Part shown: in pieces, positions 17,611 to 25,048 of the stretch
How the letters are laid out: the number at the start of each line of letters is the position of its first letter
Position numbering within the stretch: the first letter of the stretch is position 1
Position numbers and translations under genes: made by a program
Assembly (NCBI RefSeq): GCF_000526795.1
Contig: NZ_JAGT01000001.1
Coordinates: forward strand, 2,624,501 to 2,688,500
DNA length: 64,000 bases
Origin: Ruminococcus flavefaciens AE3010
Lineage (GTDB): Bacteria; Bacillota; Clostridia; Oscillospirales; Ruminococcaceae
Direction: 5' to 3'
The notes under the pieces: generated by a model
Seen by the model: only the letters and a program-made list of their open reading frames with translations
Told to the model about the DNA's origin: nothing
The model's database searches: none

Positions 17611-17641
17611 AAAAAGGGCAGGCTTCACGCCTGCCCTTTTT
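17611..17641 (+). terminator. Rho-independent terminator after cellobiose phosphorylase
   Basis: Stem AAAAGGGCAGGC / GCCTGCCCTTTT with short loop and T-run. Confidence 0.92.
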
Positions 17642-17668
17642 GCAGCGTGACGCTGCACCCTTGCCACG
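17637..17668 (+). repeat. Post-terminator repeat, copy 1
   Basis: A stretch beginning TTTTTGCAGCGTGACGCTGC and ending CCTTGCCACG is identical to one at 30449-30480. Both copies directly follow a terminator. It holds a GCAGCGT-G-ACGCTGC palindrome. Confidence 0.8.
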
Positions 17669-17732
17669 TTGTCGCTTGTTTCACGCGCTCACTTTTATAA
17701 AAACTGCAACTTGTACATCGCTTACGGCGCAT

Positions 17733-17912
17733 TTAAGGGCGGATATTATCCGCCCTTTTGTAATGTACGACCTGTAGGGGCGCCCTTTGGGCGTCCGCAA
17801 ATCCTGTTATATTGCCGTAAATGTGTAGGGGACGGCGTTCTCGACGTCCCGCAAGTACCGTATTTACCTTAAATGACCGTAAATCCGTGTAGGGGCGGAT
17901 ATTATCCGCCCG
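17733..17912 (+). repeat. Cluster of four tagged palindromes
   Basis: Gene-free gap. Hairpins: AAGGGCGGATATTATCCGCCC (about 17735-17755), GTAGGGG with CGCCC TTT GGGCG (17774-17798), GTAGGGG with ACGGCGTTCTCGACGT (17824-17851), and GTAGGGG with CGGATATTATCCG (17889-17912). A spacer AAATGACCG is shared with the gaps at 30.7 and 62.0 kb. Confidence 0.8.
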
Positions 17913-17936
17913 AAAAATACGCTCAGCGCGTTGTCG

Positions 17937-18374
17937 TCAGAAAATATCGGCGAGAAGAGATAAGAGCGCATAAGCTGCGATCAAGCGCAGGATAAATACC
18001 ACGATAGAAGCGATACCGAGTATTACAGCTGCCTTTGCCATTTTATCGTCGTAGCTCTGCTCGGAGGCGATCTTTCCGACAATTATAGCAGCAATGCCGC
18101 AGGCAAGTCCCAAAAACGGAATAACAAATAATAATACAAGCGAAGCTATTCCAAGTACCAGACCAATGATAGAAAGGGCGTTGTCATTTGAAGATGCACG
18201 GTTCAATGTGTTATATACTATGGAACATCCGCAGTTGTCACACGCATCTTTAAGCGGGGATATCTCGCTTCCGCATTCACGGCAGTACTTTACTCCCTGT
18301 CCCTTTGGAACACCGCATTTGACGCATATAACGGCGAGATCGTCCATTTTGCTGCCACAGTTTTTACAATACAT
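17937..18374 (-). CDS. Zinc-ribbon membrane protein (DUF4190-like)
   Basis: About 145 residues from ATG 18374, which has GAAAGGAG upstream; a longer reading frame from 18437 would cover the promoter. Two zinc ribbons (CKNCGSK...CVKCG and CRECGSE...CDNCG, residues 3-50) are followed by three hydrophobic stretches (SIIGLVLGIASLVLLFVIPF onward). The Gly/Ala-rich helices resemble DUF4190-type proteins. Function unknown. Confidence 0.75.
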   Translation of the reverse strand: MYCKNCGSKMDDLAVICVKCGVPKGQGVKYCRECGSEISPLKDACDNCGCSIVYNTLNRASSNDNALSIIGLVLGIASLVLLFVIPFLGLACGIAAIIVGKIASEQSYDDKMAKAAVILGIASIVVFILRLIAAYALLSLLADIF

Positions 18375-18408
18375 AGCAGGTCTCCTTTCCGATGAATATA
18401 TTGATGTA

Positions 18409-18437
18409 ATTGTAGCATATATTCGTTTAAATGTCAA
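18409..18437 (-). promoter_or_regulatory. Sigma-A promoter (minus) for the zinc-ribbon protein
   Basis: TTGACA, 17 bp, TACAAT, about 35 bp before ATG 18374. Confidence 0.75.
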
Positions 18438-18557
18438 TAACAGCGGAAAAGCCGCGGATTTCGCAGAAAAAACTATAACTTACAATAGCTCTGAACTATA
18501 CGTCAACCGCACTACAAAACCGTAGTTGACCTTTGCTATGTTTGTGCAGGATACCAC

Positions 18558-18586
18558 TTGAAAAACGCCATATCAGGTGATATAAT
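18558..18586 (+). promoter_or_regulatory. Sigma-A promoter for the ECF S component
   Basis: TTGAAA, 17 bp, TATAAT with TGA before the -10. The leader is only about 45 nt, too short for most vitamin riboswitches, and none is recognised. Confidence 0.75.
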
Positions 18587-18635
18587 AAAAACAACCTAAA
18601 ACATAGGAATTTAGTATATAAAGGAGCAGATCACC

Positions 18636-19160
18636 ATGACGCGAACCGCTCAGGACACAAAGGTAAGAAGATTAGTGCTGACGGGGCTTTTTTCGGCGCT
18701 CATCTTCGTTTTCACAGCCTATATTCACGTACCTACGGGAGCAGGCTACACACACGCAGGTGACGGATTTATCTATCTTGCAGCTTGTATACTGCCTACA
18801 CCTTATGCGGTTGCGGCAGGCATGATAGGCGGAGCTCTTGCTGACGGACTTACAGGCTTCCCTGTATGGATTCCTGCTACAATAGTTATAAAAGCAATAA
18901 CAGCGCTGTTTTTCACAAGCAAAAAGGAGAAGATAATCAATCTCCGCAATATACTTGGAATTCTCCCGTCCCTTGCAGTCTGCATAGTGGGCTACAGTCT
19001 TTATGAGGGAGTATTCATGGCAGGCGGCTTCAACAAGGCAGCTATTATAGCAGCATTCGGACAGACTCCGTTCTATTCCATACAGGTAGCAGCAAGCGCG
19101 GTACTGTTCATTGCGGCAGGAGCGGCTCTGGACAAATCTGGACTTAAAAAGCGGATATAA
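18636..19160 (+). CDS. ECF transporter S component
   Basis: A 174-residue membrane protein with five to six helices. The block around YTHAGDGFIYLAACILP and GMIGGALADGLTGFP is typical of substrate-binding S components of energy-coupling-factor vitamin importers (PF07155-like). It needs the shared EcfAAT module, absent here, as usual for group II systems. The substrate cannot be told from sequence. Starts at ATG 18636 after AAAGGAGC and ends at its own terminator. Confidence 0.8.
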   Translation: MTRTAQDTKVRRLVLTGLFSALIFVFTAYIHVPTGAGYTHAGDGFIYLAACILPTPYAVAAGMIGGALADGLTGFPVWIPATIVIKAITALFFTSKKEKIINLRNILGILPSLAVCIVGYSLYEGVFMAGGFNKAAIIAAFGQTPFYSIQVAASAVLFIAAGAALDKSGLKKRI

Positions 19161-19164
19161 GCGT

Positions 19165-19191
19165 AAAAGGACGGCAAAGCCGTCCTTTTTT
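19165..19191 (+). terminator. Rho-independent terminator after the ECF S gene
   Basis: Stem AAAAGGACGGC / GCCGTCCTTTTT with AAA loop. Confidence 0.92.
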
Positions 19192-19195
19192 ATAT

Positions 19196-19267
19196 GTAGG
19201 GGACGGCGTCCTCGACGTCCCGAAATTGAATTAAAATTAAACGGGCTGTAGGGGACGCCAGCCCCTA
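19196..19267 (+). repeat. Two tagged palindromes
   Basis: GTAGGGG with ACGGCGTCCTCGACGT stem (19196-19222), and a shortened form where GTAGGGG and CCCCTAC face each other over ACGCCAG (19248-19267). Confidence 0.75.
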
Positions 19268-19330
19268 CATACTTGAATTTTAATACATAATATGGTATAA
19301 TAGCTTAACAATAACGAGAGGGTGAAAACC

Positions 19331-19816
19331 ATGCTGAAAAAGATACTCAGCGGCGAAGCCTGTGCGAAATGTCAGCTCTGCTGTATATTCGACCGCTACG
19401 ACGTGTGGGAGACTCCCGTATTTACGGCGGAGCTCTGCGAAAAAATAAAAGCCGCCCGTCCCGATGTGCAGTTTGTCACCAAGGACGGGGGCTACATATT
19501 CAGAGTAGGGGAGCTCAGGGGTGACGAGCTCTTTTCGTGTCCCGCACTTACGGAGACAGGCTGCATGTTAGGCGACGAGAAGCCCTTTGACTGCCGTATC
19601 TGGCCCTATCGTATAATGGAAGTTGGCGGCAGACGTGCCATAACCTTTGCTTCCATATGCGAGGAGCTCTACCACCGACCGCTGTCCCAGCTGGTGGGAC
19701 TTCTGAAAGAGGGTCTTGCGGACGTGATATTTGCCTATGCAGACGAGCATCCCGAGATAGTGAAGCCCTACTACGAGGGCTATCCCGTGCTGATGTTCGA
19801 GCGTAAGCCGCTTTAA
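19331..19816 (+). CDS. CxxCxxCC (YkgJ-like) cysteine cluster protein
   Basis: About 161 residues from ATG 19331; GAGAGGG lies 8 bp upstream, while a GTG at 19322 overlaps it. The N-terminal CAKCQLCC and later CPALTETGC and CRIWPY give the four-cysteine layout of the PF03692 family, thought to bind zinc or an iron-sulfur centre. No enzymatic role is established for these proteins. Free-standing gene between repeat clusters. Confidence 0.8.
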   Translation: MLKKILSGEACAKCQLCCIFDRYDVWETPVFTAELCEKIKAARPDVQFVTKDGGYIFRVGELRGDELFSCPALTETGCMLGDEKPFDCRIWPYRIMEVGGRRAITFASICEELYHRPLSQLVGLLKEGLADVIFAYADEHPEIVKPYYEGYPVLMFERKPL

Positions 19817-19842
19817 AACCTTGCGCACAGGCGCAAGGTTAA

Positions 19843-19945
19843 GTTGAGAGTTGAGAGTTGAAAGTTATGGTGTCGCCTGCGGCGACATTATTTAAATAAC
19901 GTGAGCGAAGCGAACACATTAACTCTCAACTCTACACTCTCAACT
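19843..19945. repeat. Heptad arrays 5 and 6 in inverted orientation around a hairpin
   Basis: Plus-strand units GTTGAGA, GTTGAGA, GTTGAAA, GTTATGG (19843-19870), a TGTCGCC TGC GGCGACA hairpin, then the same heptads on the other strand (GTTGAGA, GTGTAGA, GTTGAGA read in reverse, about 19917-19945). The whole is an inverted-repeat-bounded element of about 100 bp. Confidence 0.75.
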
Positions 19946-19949
19946 ACAT

Positions 19950-20827
19950 TCAGGTTTTGTCTTGATTTACGGAGAAAATATCCGCCACCTCGGTCAGGGT
20001 GATATAGGCGAGAGGGTCGAGCTTCTGGACTATGTCCTTCATTTTCATGACCTGAAAGCGGTTCACCACAAAATACAGCACAGTGCGCTCGGTTCCCGAG
20101 TAGCCGCCAACAGCGCTGATGAGGGTCATGCCGCAGCCAAACTCCGCCATGAGCTGCTCTTTGATATCGTCGGGCTTTGCGGTTATTATCATAGCGGCTT
20201 TTTCACGCTGCAAGCCGTCCACGATGTAGTCCACGGTCTTCAGTGCCGCTGCATAGGTCACTATGGAGTACAGGGGCAGTATCCAGCTGTGAATGACAGC
20301 TCCGCATATGATGTACAGAACGATATTGTAGACCATAACGAAAGAGCCCACGGACAGCCCGAGCCGCTTTGCGAATATTACCGCCATGACCTCTATGCCG
20401 TCCATAGCGCCGCCGAAGCGTATGGCGAGACCGCTGCCTATTCCCGATATAACGCCGCCGAAAAGGGCGCAGAGAAGCAGGTCAGTGCCTGCAAGGGGAG
20501 AGGCTATGCTCACATCTATGGGCAGTACGTCCGTTATGAGCCACGCCGTAACAGAGTATACCGCAACTGTGAATATAGCGCAGAATGTGAAGCTTTAAGT
20601 CCGTATAGGAAAAGGGGGATATTCAGCGCTATGAGGAATACGGACAGGGACAGTGCGTCGGGAGTTATCTGTGAGAGCAGCATTGACGTTCCCGAAATAC
20701 CGCTGTCATAGAGCTTTACAGGCGTAAGAAAAACAGTTATGCCGAAAGCGTTTATAATGCCAGCCATTGTCAGCATGAGGAGCTTGAAGGCTCCGATATT
20801 CTTTAGCATATGGAGTAGTTTTTTCAT
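19950..20827 (-). pseudogene. YitT-family membrane protein, frameshifted
   Basis: Two adjoining reading frames (20827-20534 and 20513-19950) together make one YitT/DUF2179 protein: N-terminal membrane domain from MKKLLHMLKNIGAFKLL, then the glycine-rich helices LFGGVISGIGSGLAIRFGG, then the soluble DUF2179 domain. Frame continuity breaks at the A-run on the minus strand (TTT at 20594-20596). Adding one A would read LYGLK-S-FTFCAIFTVAV straight through to the second frame. Either a recent one-base deletion or a sequencing error in a short homopolymer. Confidence 0.8.
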
Positions 20828-20854
20828 ATTTGCTCCTTATCTGTATAGGATTTG

Positions 20855-20890
20855 AAAAAGGGGGCATTTCCCTGACGGAAACGCCCCTTT
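20855..20890 (-). terminator. Terminator of the small helical protein gene (minus)
   Basis: Minus strand stem GGGGCGTTTCC / GGGAAATGCCCC, followed by CTTTTT. Confidence 0.75.
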
Positions 20891-20894
20891 GCGA

Positions 20895-21089
20895 TCACTT
20901 CTTGATCTTGTCAACGATATCCTCTACCTTGTCCTTGACCTTTGCAATGTTTTCCTTGGTAGCGACTTTGCTGATCATGTCCTTAGCCTTATCGATGTTT
21001 TCTTTGGAAGCGAGCTTCTCGATCTTTTCATCGGGGAGGTCGATGCCTGTTTTTTTCTCTACTGCTTCTACTGCTTTTTTGATCTCCAT
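20895..21089 (-). CDS. Small charged helical protein
   Basis: 64 residues from ATG 21089 (GAAGG upstream); the frame extends to 21137 but that part covers the promoter region. It is almost entirely Lys/Glu/Asp/Ile/Val, predicted helical, with a repeated pattern (KLASKENIDKAKDMISKVA then TKENIAKVKDKVEDIVDKI). No family recognised; similar small antitoxin-like or general stress proteins exist. Own promoter and terminator suggest a real monocistronic gene. Confidence 0.75.
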   Translation of the reverse strand: MEIKKAVEAVEKKTGIDLPDEKIEKLASKENIDKAKDMISKVATKENIAKVKDKVEDIVDKIKK

Positions 21090-21125
21090 AGGGGGATACC
21101 TTCTTTCGTAAAATATTGTAATTAC

Positions 21126-21154
21126 ATTGTAGCACACTTTTTTCGCAATTGCAA
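21126..21154 (-). promoter_or_regulatory. Sigma-A promoter (minus) for the small helical protein
   Basis: TTGCAA, 17 bp, TACAAT. Confidence 0.65.
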
Positions 21155-21330
21155 TACTTCACGGTGCTTTTTTGCTGTATTTCTGAAAAGTGCGCGAAAA
21201 ATCGGCGATTGCAACCACCGATTGACAAATTGTAAAGCGCAGTTGCTTGTGTGTAACTGCCCGAAATGATAAAATAAGACCATAGACCACGGGATATTGC
21301 CCGAGGAAAAAACATATGGAGGTAACATAT

Positions 21331-22293
21331 ATGATACTTGCAGACAAGATAATCGAACTCAGAAAAAAATCAGGAATGTCACAGGAGGAGCTTGCCGAAA
21401 AGCTTGGTGTGAGCAGACAGTCCATTTCAAAATGGGAGGGCGCACAGTCCACCCCCGACCTTAACCGTATATTACAGCTGTCGGAGATATTCGGCGTAAG
21501 CACAGATACATTATTGAAGGACACCGAGGAGCTCTCAGCGGAATCAGCTTCAGTACAGGAGACGGTTGAGACAGAGCCGCCTCTCCGCAAGGTATCAATG
21601 GAGGAGGCAAACAGCTTCCTTGAAAAGAACGAAAAACATTCCATACGCACAGCTATCGGCGTAGTCCTTTGCATACTCTGCGTACTGCCTATGATACTGC
21701 TGGAAACACTGGGCGATACAGGGGACGTGATAGGCGTGGCACTGATGTTTATGCTCATATCCGCAGGAGTGGCACTGTTCATCATATCTGGACAAGGTAT
21801 GAAGCCCTACGAGTATCTTGAAAAAGAGGGCATAGACACAGAGTACGGCATATCGGGCATGGTCAGCGACAAGAAATCAAAGTTCGCGCCCAAGCACACT
21901 CTCAGCATAGTTATCGGCGTAGTCCTGTTCATACTGTCCGTTATTCCGTTCATAGTATTTGAGACTGTTCTGAAAGACGGTGACTTTTCCGACGTGATTG
22001 GTGCAGCAGTATTCTTCACTATGATAGCCATTGGCGTAGCTCTGATAGTCCGCTCCTCAATAATCATGGGCGGCTATAACAAGCTCCTTGAGGAGGACAG
22101 CTTCACCCGTGAGAAGAAGTCCCACAGTCACAGACCTTCTCCTGCGATGACAGTATACTGGTGTTCAGTAACAGCCCTGTATTTAGCTCTGAGCTTCCTC
22201 ACCAACAGGTGGGACATAACATGGCTCATATGGCCCATAGCAGGCATACTCACACCTGTGGTGCTTATACTCTTCCCAAATAAAGAGAAATAA
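21331..22293 (+). CDS. Xre-family regulator with membrane domain
   Basis: About 320 residues from ATG 21331; GGAGGT at 21317 shows that the earlier ATG 21316 is part of the ribosome binding site. The N-terminal HTH ([20 protein letters not shown] near residue 15) is the type that prefers Gln-Ser-Ile-Ser-Lys-Trp recognition helices. A linker then leads to two internally similar membrane blocks ([18 protein letters not shown] and [18 protein letters not shown]) and a C-terminal two-helix hairpin. It probably regulates genes in response to a membrane signal; targets are unknown. Confidence 0.85.
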   Translation: MILADKIIELRKKSGMSQEELAEKLGVSRQSISKWEGAQSTPDLNRILQLSEIFGVSTDTLLKDTEELSAESASVQETVETEPPLRKVSMEEANSFLEKNEKHSIRTAIGVVLCILCVLPMILLETLGDTGDVIGVALMFMLISAGVALFIISGQGMKPYEYLEKEGIDTEYGISGMVSDKKSKFAPKHTLSIVIGVVLFILSVIPFIVFETVLKDGDFSDVIGAAVFFTMIAIGVALIVRSSIIMGGYNKLLEEDSFTREKKSHSHRPSPAMTVYWCSVTALYLALSFLTNRWDITWLIWPIAGILTPVVLILFPNKEK

Positions 22294-22322
22294 TTGACAA
22301 AAGCCCCCCTTTGTGTTATAAT
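22294..22322 (+). promoter_or_regulatory. Sigma-A promoter embedded in an inverted repeat
   Basis: TTGACA, 17 bp, TATAAT. The spacer holds AAGCCCCCCTTTG, whose perfect complement (22328-22340) forms the ribosome binding site of the next gene. Confidence 0.85.
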
Positions 22323-22345
22323 TTCCGCAAAGGGGGGCTTATATC

Positions 22346-23143
22346 ATGAAAAAACACGACAAGGACACCATGAACTACGACGAAAACGGCTACTACAGCG
22401 GCGAGTCCGACAACAGTGCAGAAAATGGGCTTGCGGAAACATTTAACAAGATAATCGGCATTATGCTGCTGATATGGTTTGCTGTCACAGTAATACTTAT
22501 GTTAATTCTGTCAAAAACCAGTAATAGCAAAAGTTGGCTGATATTGATACTGTTTTTTCAGCTTTTTGTGGTATTCGGAGTAGGCGGTATAGTGTCGGAA
22601 CTCATAAAAAATCAAAGATTTCAGAGAGCGCTTCTTCTGCCTGTGGCAATAGGAGCAGGCGGCTGTATCGTCACACTTCTGATACACTACAGCGAGGGCG
22701 AAAGACGTGAGTTTATATTGAAGCTGCTTGCGGTTCTGTTTCCTCTGATTTTTGCAGCCATAGGCGTTTTCAGCCTTTACAGCTCATTGAAAGCAAGACT
22801 TCATACAAAGAAAGTCTGTACTGAGCTTATAACCGCGAAATGCGTGGACAAAGCCGTTTTTTCCACCACCATAAACGGACGGACTACATATAAATTCGCT
22901 CCCACCTATGAATATGAGTACGGTGACAAGGAATACACATCTACGGCGTTCAAGACTCCCGAAGACCGTATTATCGGGGACGACTACGAAATACTGGTAA
23001 ATCCCGACAAGCCAAAGGAGATATACGACCCGACCTCAGTGGATGCCGGTGTGGGAGGCATGGTCGCTACAGCCATATTCCTGATAGCCCTGCCATTAGC
23101 TTTGTCGGGGCTGGCAGCTTATTTCCTGCTCATAAATCCGTAA
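22346..23143 (+). CDS. DUF3592-like membrane protein
   Basis: A 265-residue protein: charged N-terminal tail (about 35 residues, many Asp/Asn), then four membrane helices, with a soluble DUF3592-like stretch between the last two (YKFAPTYEYEYGDKEYTSTA near residue 190, NPDKPKEIYDP near 230). No catalytic motif seen. The GGGGGG ribosome binding site lies in the right arm of a 13-bp inverted repeat. Confidence 0.75.
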   Translation: MKKHDKDTMNYDENGYYSGESDNSAENGLAETFNKIIGIMLLIWFAVTVILMLILSKTSNSKSWLILILFFQLFVVFGVGGIVSELIKNQRFQRALLLPVAIGAGGCIVTLLIHYSEGERREFILKLLAVLFPLIFAAIGVFSLYSSLKARLHTKKVCTELITAKCVDKAVFSTTINGRTTYKFAPTYEYEYGDKEYTSTAFKTPEDRIIGDDYEILVNPDKPKEIYDPTSVDAGVGGMVATAIFLIALPLALSGLAAYFLLINP

Positions 23144-23192
23144 AGGGATATTTTTGAAAAAGTGAATACAGTGCATGATTATGCGCAAAACT

Positions 23193-23312
23193 AAAGGCAG
23201 ACCGAGGGGAGCCCCCTCCGCCGAGATCGTGGCAAAAAATTACCGAGCCTGTAATTTCAGACTCGGTAAGACACGTTTCGGTAAAGGGGTACCCGTTTAT
23301 TGGGTCTGCCAT
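23193..23312. other. Structured, gene-free segment of unknown role
   Basis: Outer stem GGCAGACC (23197-23204) / GGTCTGCC (23305-23312) closes a region with an inner GAGGGG/CCCCTC hairpin, a strong TTACCGAG.../...CTCGGTAA hairpin and ACCC/GGGT. It lies between convergent genes and could be a small RNA or the long 3' UTR of the minus-strand gene. No known family recognised. Confidence 0.4.
23234..23269 (-). terminator. Terminator of the SipW-like gene (minus)
   Basis: Minus strand stem TTACCGAGTCTG / CAGGCTCGGTAA with 6-nt loop, followed by six T. Confidence 0.88.
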
Positions 23313-23319
23313 ATTTTTA

Positions 23320-24546
23320 TCAGAGCTTTTTCTTTTCAGCCTCTATCATCTTGATGAGGTCGTCTACCGACATATTTGACGGAGACTTCTTTTTTTCTTC
23401 CTGCTCGCTCTTGCTGATTATATCGGAGATATCAGGAGTGCTGCTCTTCTTTGCAGGCTTCGGAGCTGCTGTGGAAGGAGCAGACTGGCTTCTCAGAGGA
23501 GTTGTCTTTGGAACGTCGTTCCTTGACATCTCGGCAAGCTGGCTCTTGGAGAGGATACCTGTATTATCGGTGATAGGCTCTGCGGGAGCAGCAGGCTGCT
23601 GAGAAGTATTTGTATTTGCGTTCTTGATATTAAAGGTGCCTGTGCGCTCAGCCTCGGCAGTCTTGCGGAGCATTTCCTCTCTGAGGGCGTCTGCTGTGGG
23701 AGCTGTAGAAGAAGAGCCGCCAACGTTTCTTGCTGCGAAGGTGCTTTCGGCGCTTCTCTGAGCCTTGAACTGCATAGTGCGCTCTCTTTCCTTCTGGTAA
23801 GGAGAATCGGGATTTACCTTCTTCTGGCTGAAGTTCTCTGCGATAGACATCTTCTTGCGCTCAAACTCATTGCTTGGCTGTATCTCCTGAGATGGCTCAA
23901 AGAGAGGATTTGCGGACTTGTCGTGGAGATTCTTCTTGCTCTCGGAGATAGCTCTCTGCTTCTCCTTTTCGTCGTACTCGTAGAAGTCGAACTCGTCGTC
24001 GAAGTCGTCGTCGCCCTTGCTTGAAGCAAGCTTAGCGATGAGGAAGATAACGAGGAGCACACACGGGAGCACTAAGAGACAGATGATGCCCTTGATGCTT
24101 GAAGCGAATCTTATGAGAGCGCCAAGCTCTGCACTTTCGGTGTGACCTGTGCAGATAGCCGCGATATTTTCCTTTGAGATAGAATCCTCGCTGCCCACAT
24201 TTGTAGCGTCGGCAGTGATATATTTGGTTGAGCCGTCCTCGGCGGTCACAACATCGTAGATGCTGAGGACTTTAAGTGTGTTGGGGTCGTTTGCGGGATA
24301 GCAGAGGACTATATCGCCCTTTGCGATGGCAGCGTCCTTTGCGTCGGGAGAGATAAGACAAGCGCCCTTTGTGACGTTGTCGCCCATGTTGTCGGCTTCC
24401 TTAACGATGTAAAAGTATCTGCCGAAGAGCTTGGGAGTCTTGCCGCCCGAAAAACCGATATTTACAATGATCGAAACAACGATCAGGAGTATACAAAGTA
24501 CGATAAGAACGAATTTAAGTACCGAGAAGCGTTTTTTCTTTTCCAT
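23320..24546 (-). CDS. Membrane protein with S26 signal-peptidase-like domain and long disordered tail
   Basis: 408 residues. An N-terminal helix (residues 10-30), an extracellular domain with GDIVLCYPANDPNTLKV resembling the beta core of type I/SipW signal peptidases, a second helix near 170-190, then about 210 cytosolic residues rich in Ser, Lys, Glu and Pro. The usual catalytic Ser segment (SGSMEP-like) is not found; the corresponding stretch reads KEADNMGDNVTKGACLI, so it is probably not an active peptidase. ATG 24546 follows AGGTGAT. Function unknown. Confidence 0.6.
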   Translation of the reverse strand: MEKKKRFSVLKFVLIVLCILLIVVSIIVNIGFSGGKTPKLFGRYFYIVKEADNMGDNVTKGACLISPDAKDAAIAKGDIVLCYPANDPNTLKVLSIYDVVTAEDGSTKYITADATNVGSEDSISKENIAAICTGHTESAELGALIRFASSIKGIICLLVLPCVLLVIFLIAKLASSKGDDDFDDEFDFYEYDEKEKQRAISESKKNLHDKSANPLFEPSQEIQPSNEFERKKMSIAENFSQKKVNPDSPYQKERERTMQFKAQRSAESTFAARNVGGSSSTAPTADALREEMLRKTAEAERTGTFNIKNANTNTSQQPAAPAEPITDNTGILSKSQLAEMSRNDVPKTTPLRSQSAPSTAAPKPAKKSSTPDISDIISKSEQEEKKKSPSNMSVDDLIKMIEAEKKKL

Positions 24547-24596
24547 AATACATCACCTTTTTTTAATTCTTTTGTTGTCTTTTTCTTTATTTTTTT

Positions 24597-24655
24597 GTGC
24601 CGCAGTCCGTCCCGAAAAAAGTTCGGGGCGCTTACTGCCTTACGGCAGATTTCAC
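24597..24655 (-). other. 5' leader hairpins of the SipW-like gene
   Basis: On the minus strand CTGCC GTAA GGCAG and CCCCGAA...TTCGGGACGG form two hairpins in a 115-nt leader. The rest of the 500-bp divergent gap (24547-25048) is AT-rich and holds only the two promoters. Confidence 0.45.
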
Positions 24656-24665
24656 GGATAAACTT

Positions 24666-24694
24666 ATTATATCACATAATAATACAAATTTCAA
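24666..24694 (-). promoter_or_regulatory. Sigma-A promoter (minus) for the SipW-like gene
   Basis: TTGAAA, 17 bp, TATAAT with TGTGA before the -10. Confidence 0.75.
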
Positions 24695-24904
24695 ACATTT
24701 TCTAAGTTTTATCTTTTAAAAATATAGTAAATATTTCAGAACTGAAATTTAATATGAAATATGCACAAATCAGACTGCTGAAATCCTGTTCTGTAGTCAA
24801 AATGCACAATATAGACCCTATCTGTTCGGGAGCATATCAGGCTCGGTTTGGTGAAAAACTGCAATATATAAAATCAGTGGATAAATATTTGTTGAAATAA
24901 CCAC

Positions 24905-24933
24905 TTGAAAAATCAGATAAATCATAGTATAAT
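24905..24933 (+). promoter_or_regulatory. Sigma-A promoter for glycogen phosphorylase
   Basis: TTGAAA, 17 bp, TATAAT. It leaves a leader of about 110 nt containing a GGCG...CGCC hairpin. Confidence 0.75.
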
Positions 24934-25048
24934 TTTAATGTATATTGTTTGTATGGATACAGGCTTAAATCACTATAAATGGCGGTATATCACGCCGATA
25001 TTATACAAGCAGTAAAAACGTCGCTTAGCGGCAGAATGGAGATAAGAT

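Noticed and set aside
18587-18635. Vitamin riboswitch before the ECF S gene
   Set aside because: The leader from the promoter is only about 45 nt and shows no preQ1, TPP, FMN or cobalamin signature.
20588-20600. Programmed -1 frameshift in the YitT gene
   Set aside because: The site reads CTT AAA G without an X XXY YYZ heptamer or a downstream structure; a one-base deletion is simpler.
19962-20711. 249-codon plus-strand frame opposite the YitT gene
   Set aside because: Composition is that of an antisense shadow (many His, Tyr, Arg), and the minus strand clearly codes for YitT halves.
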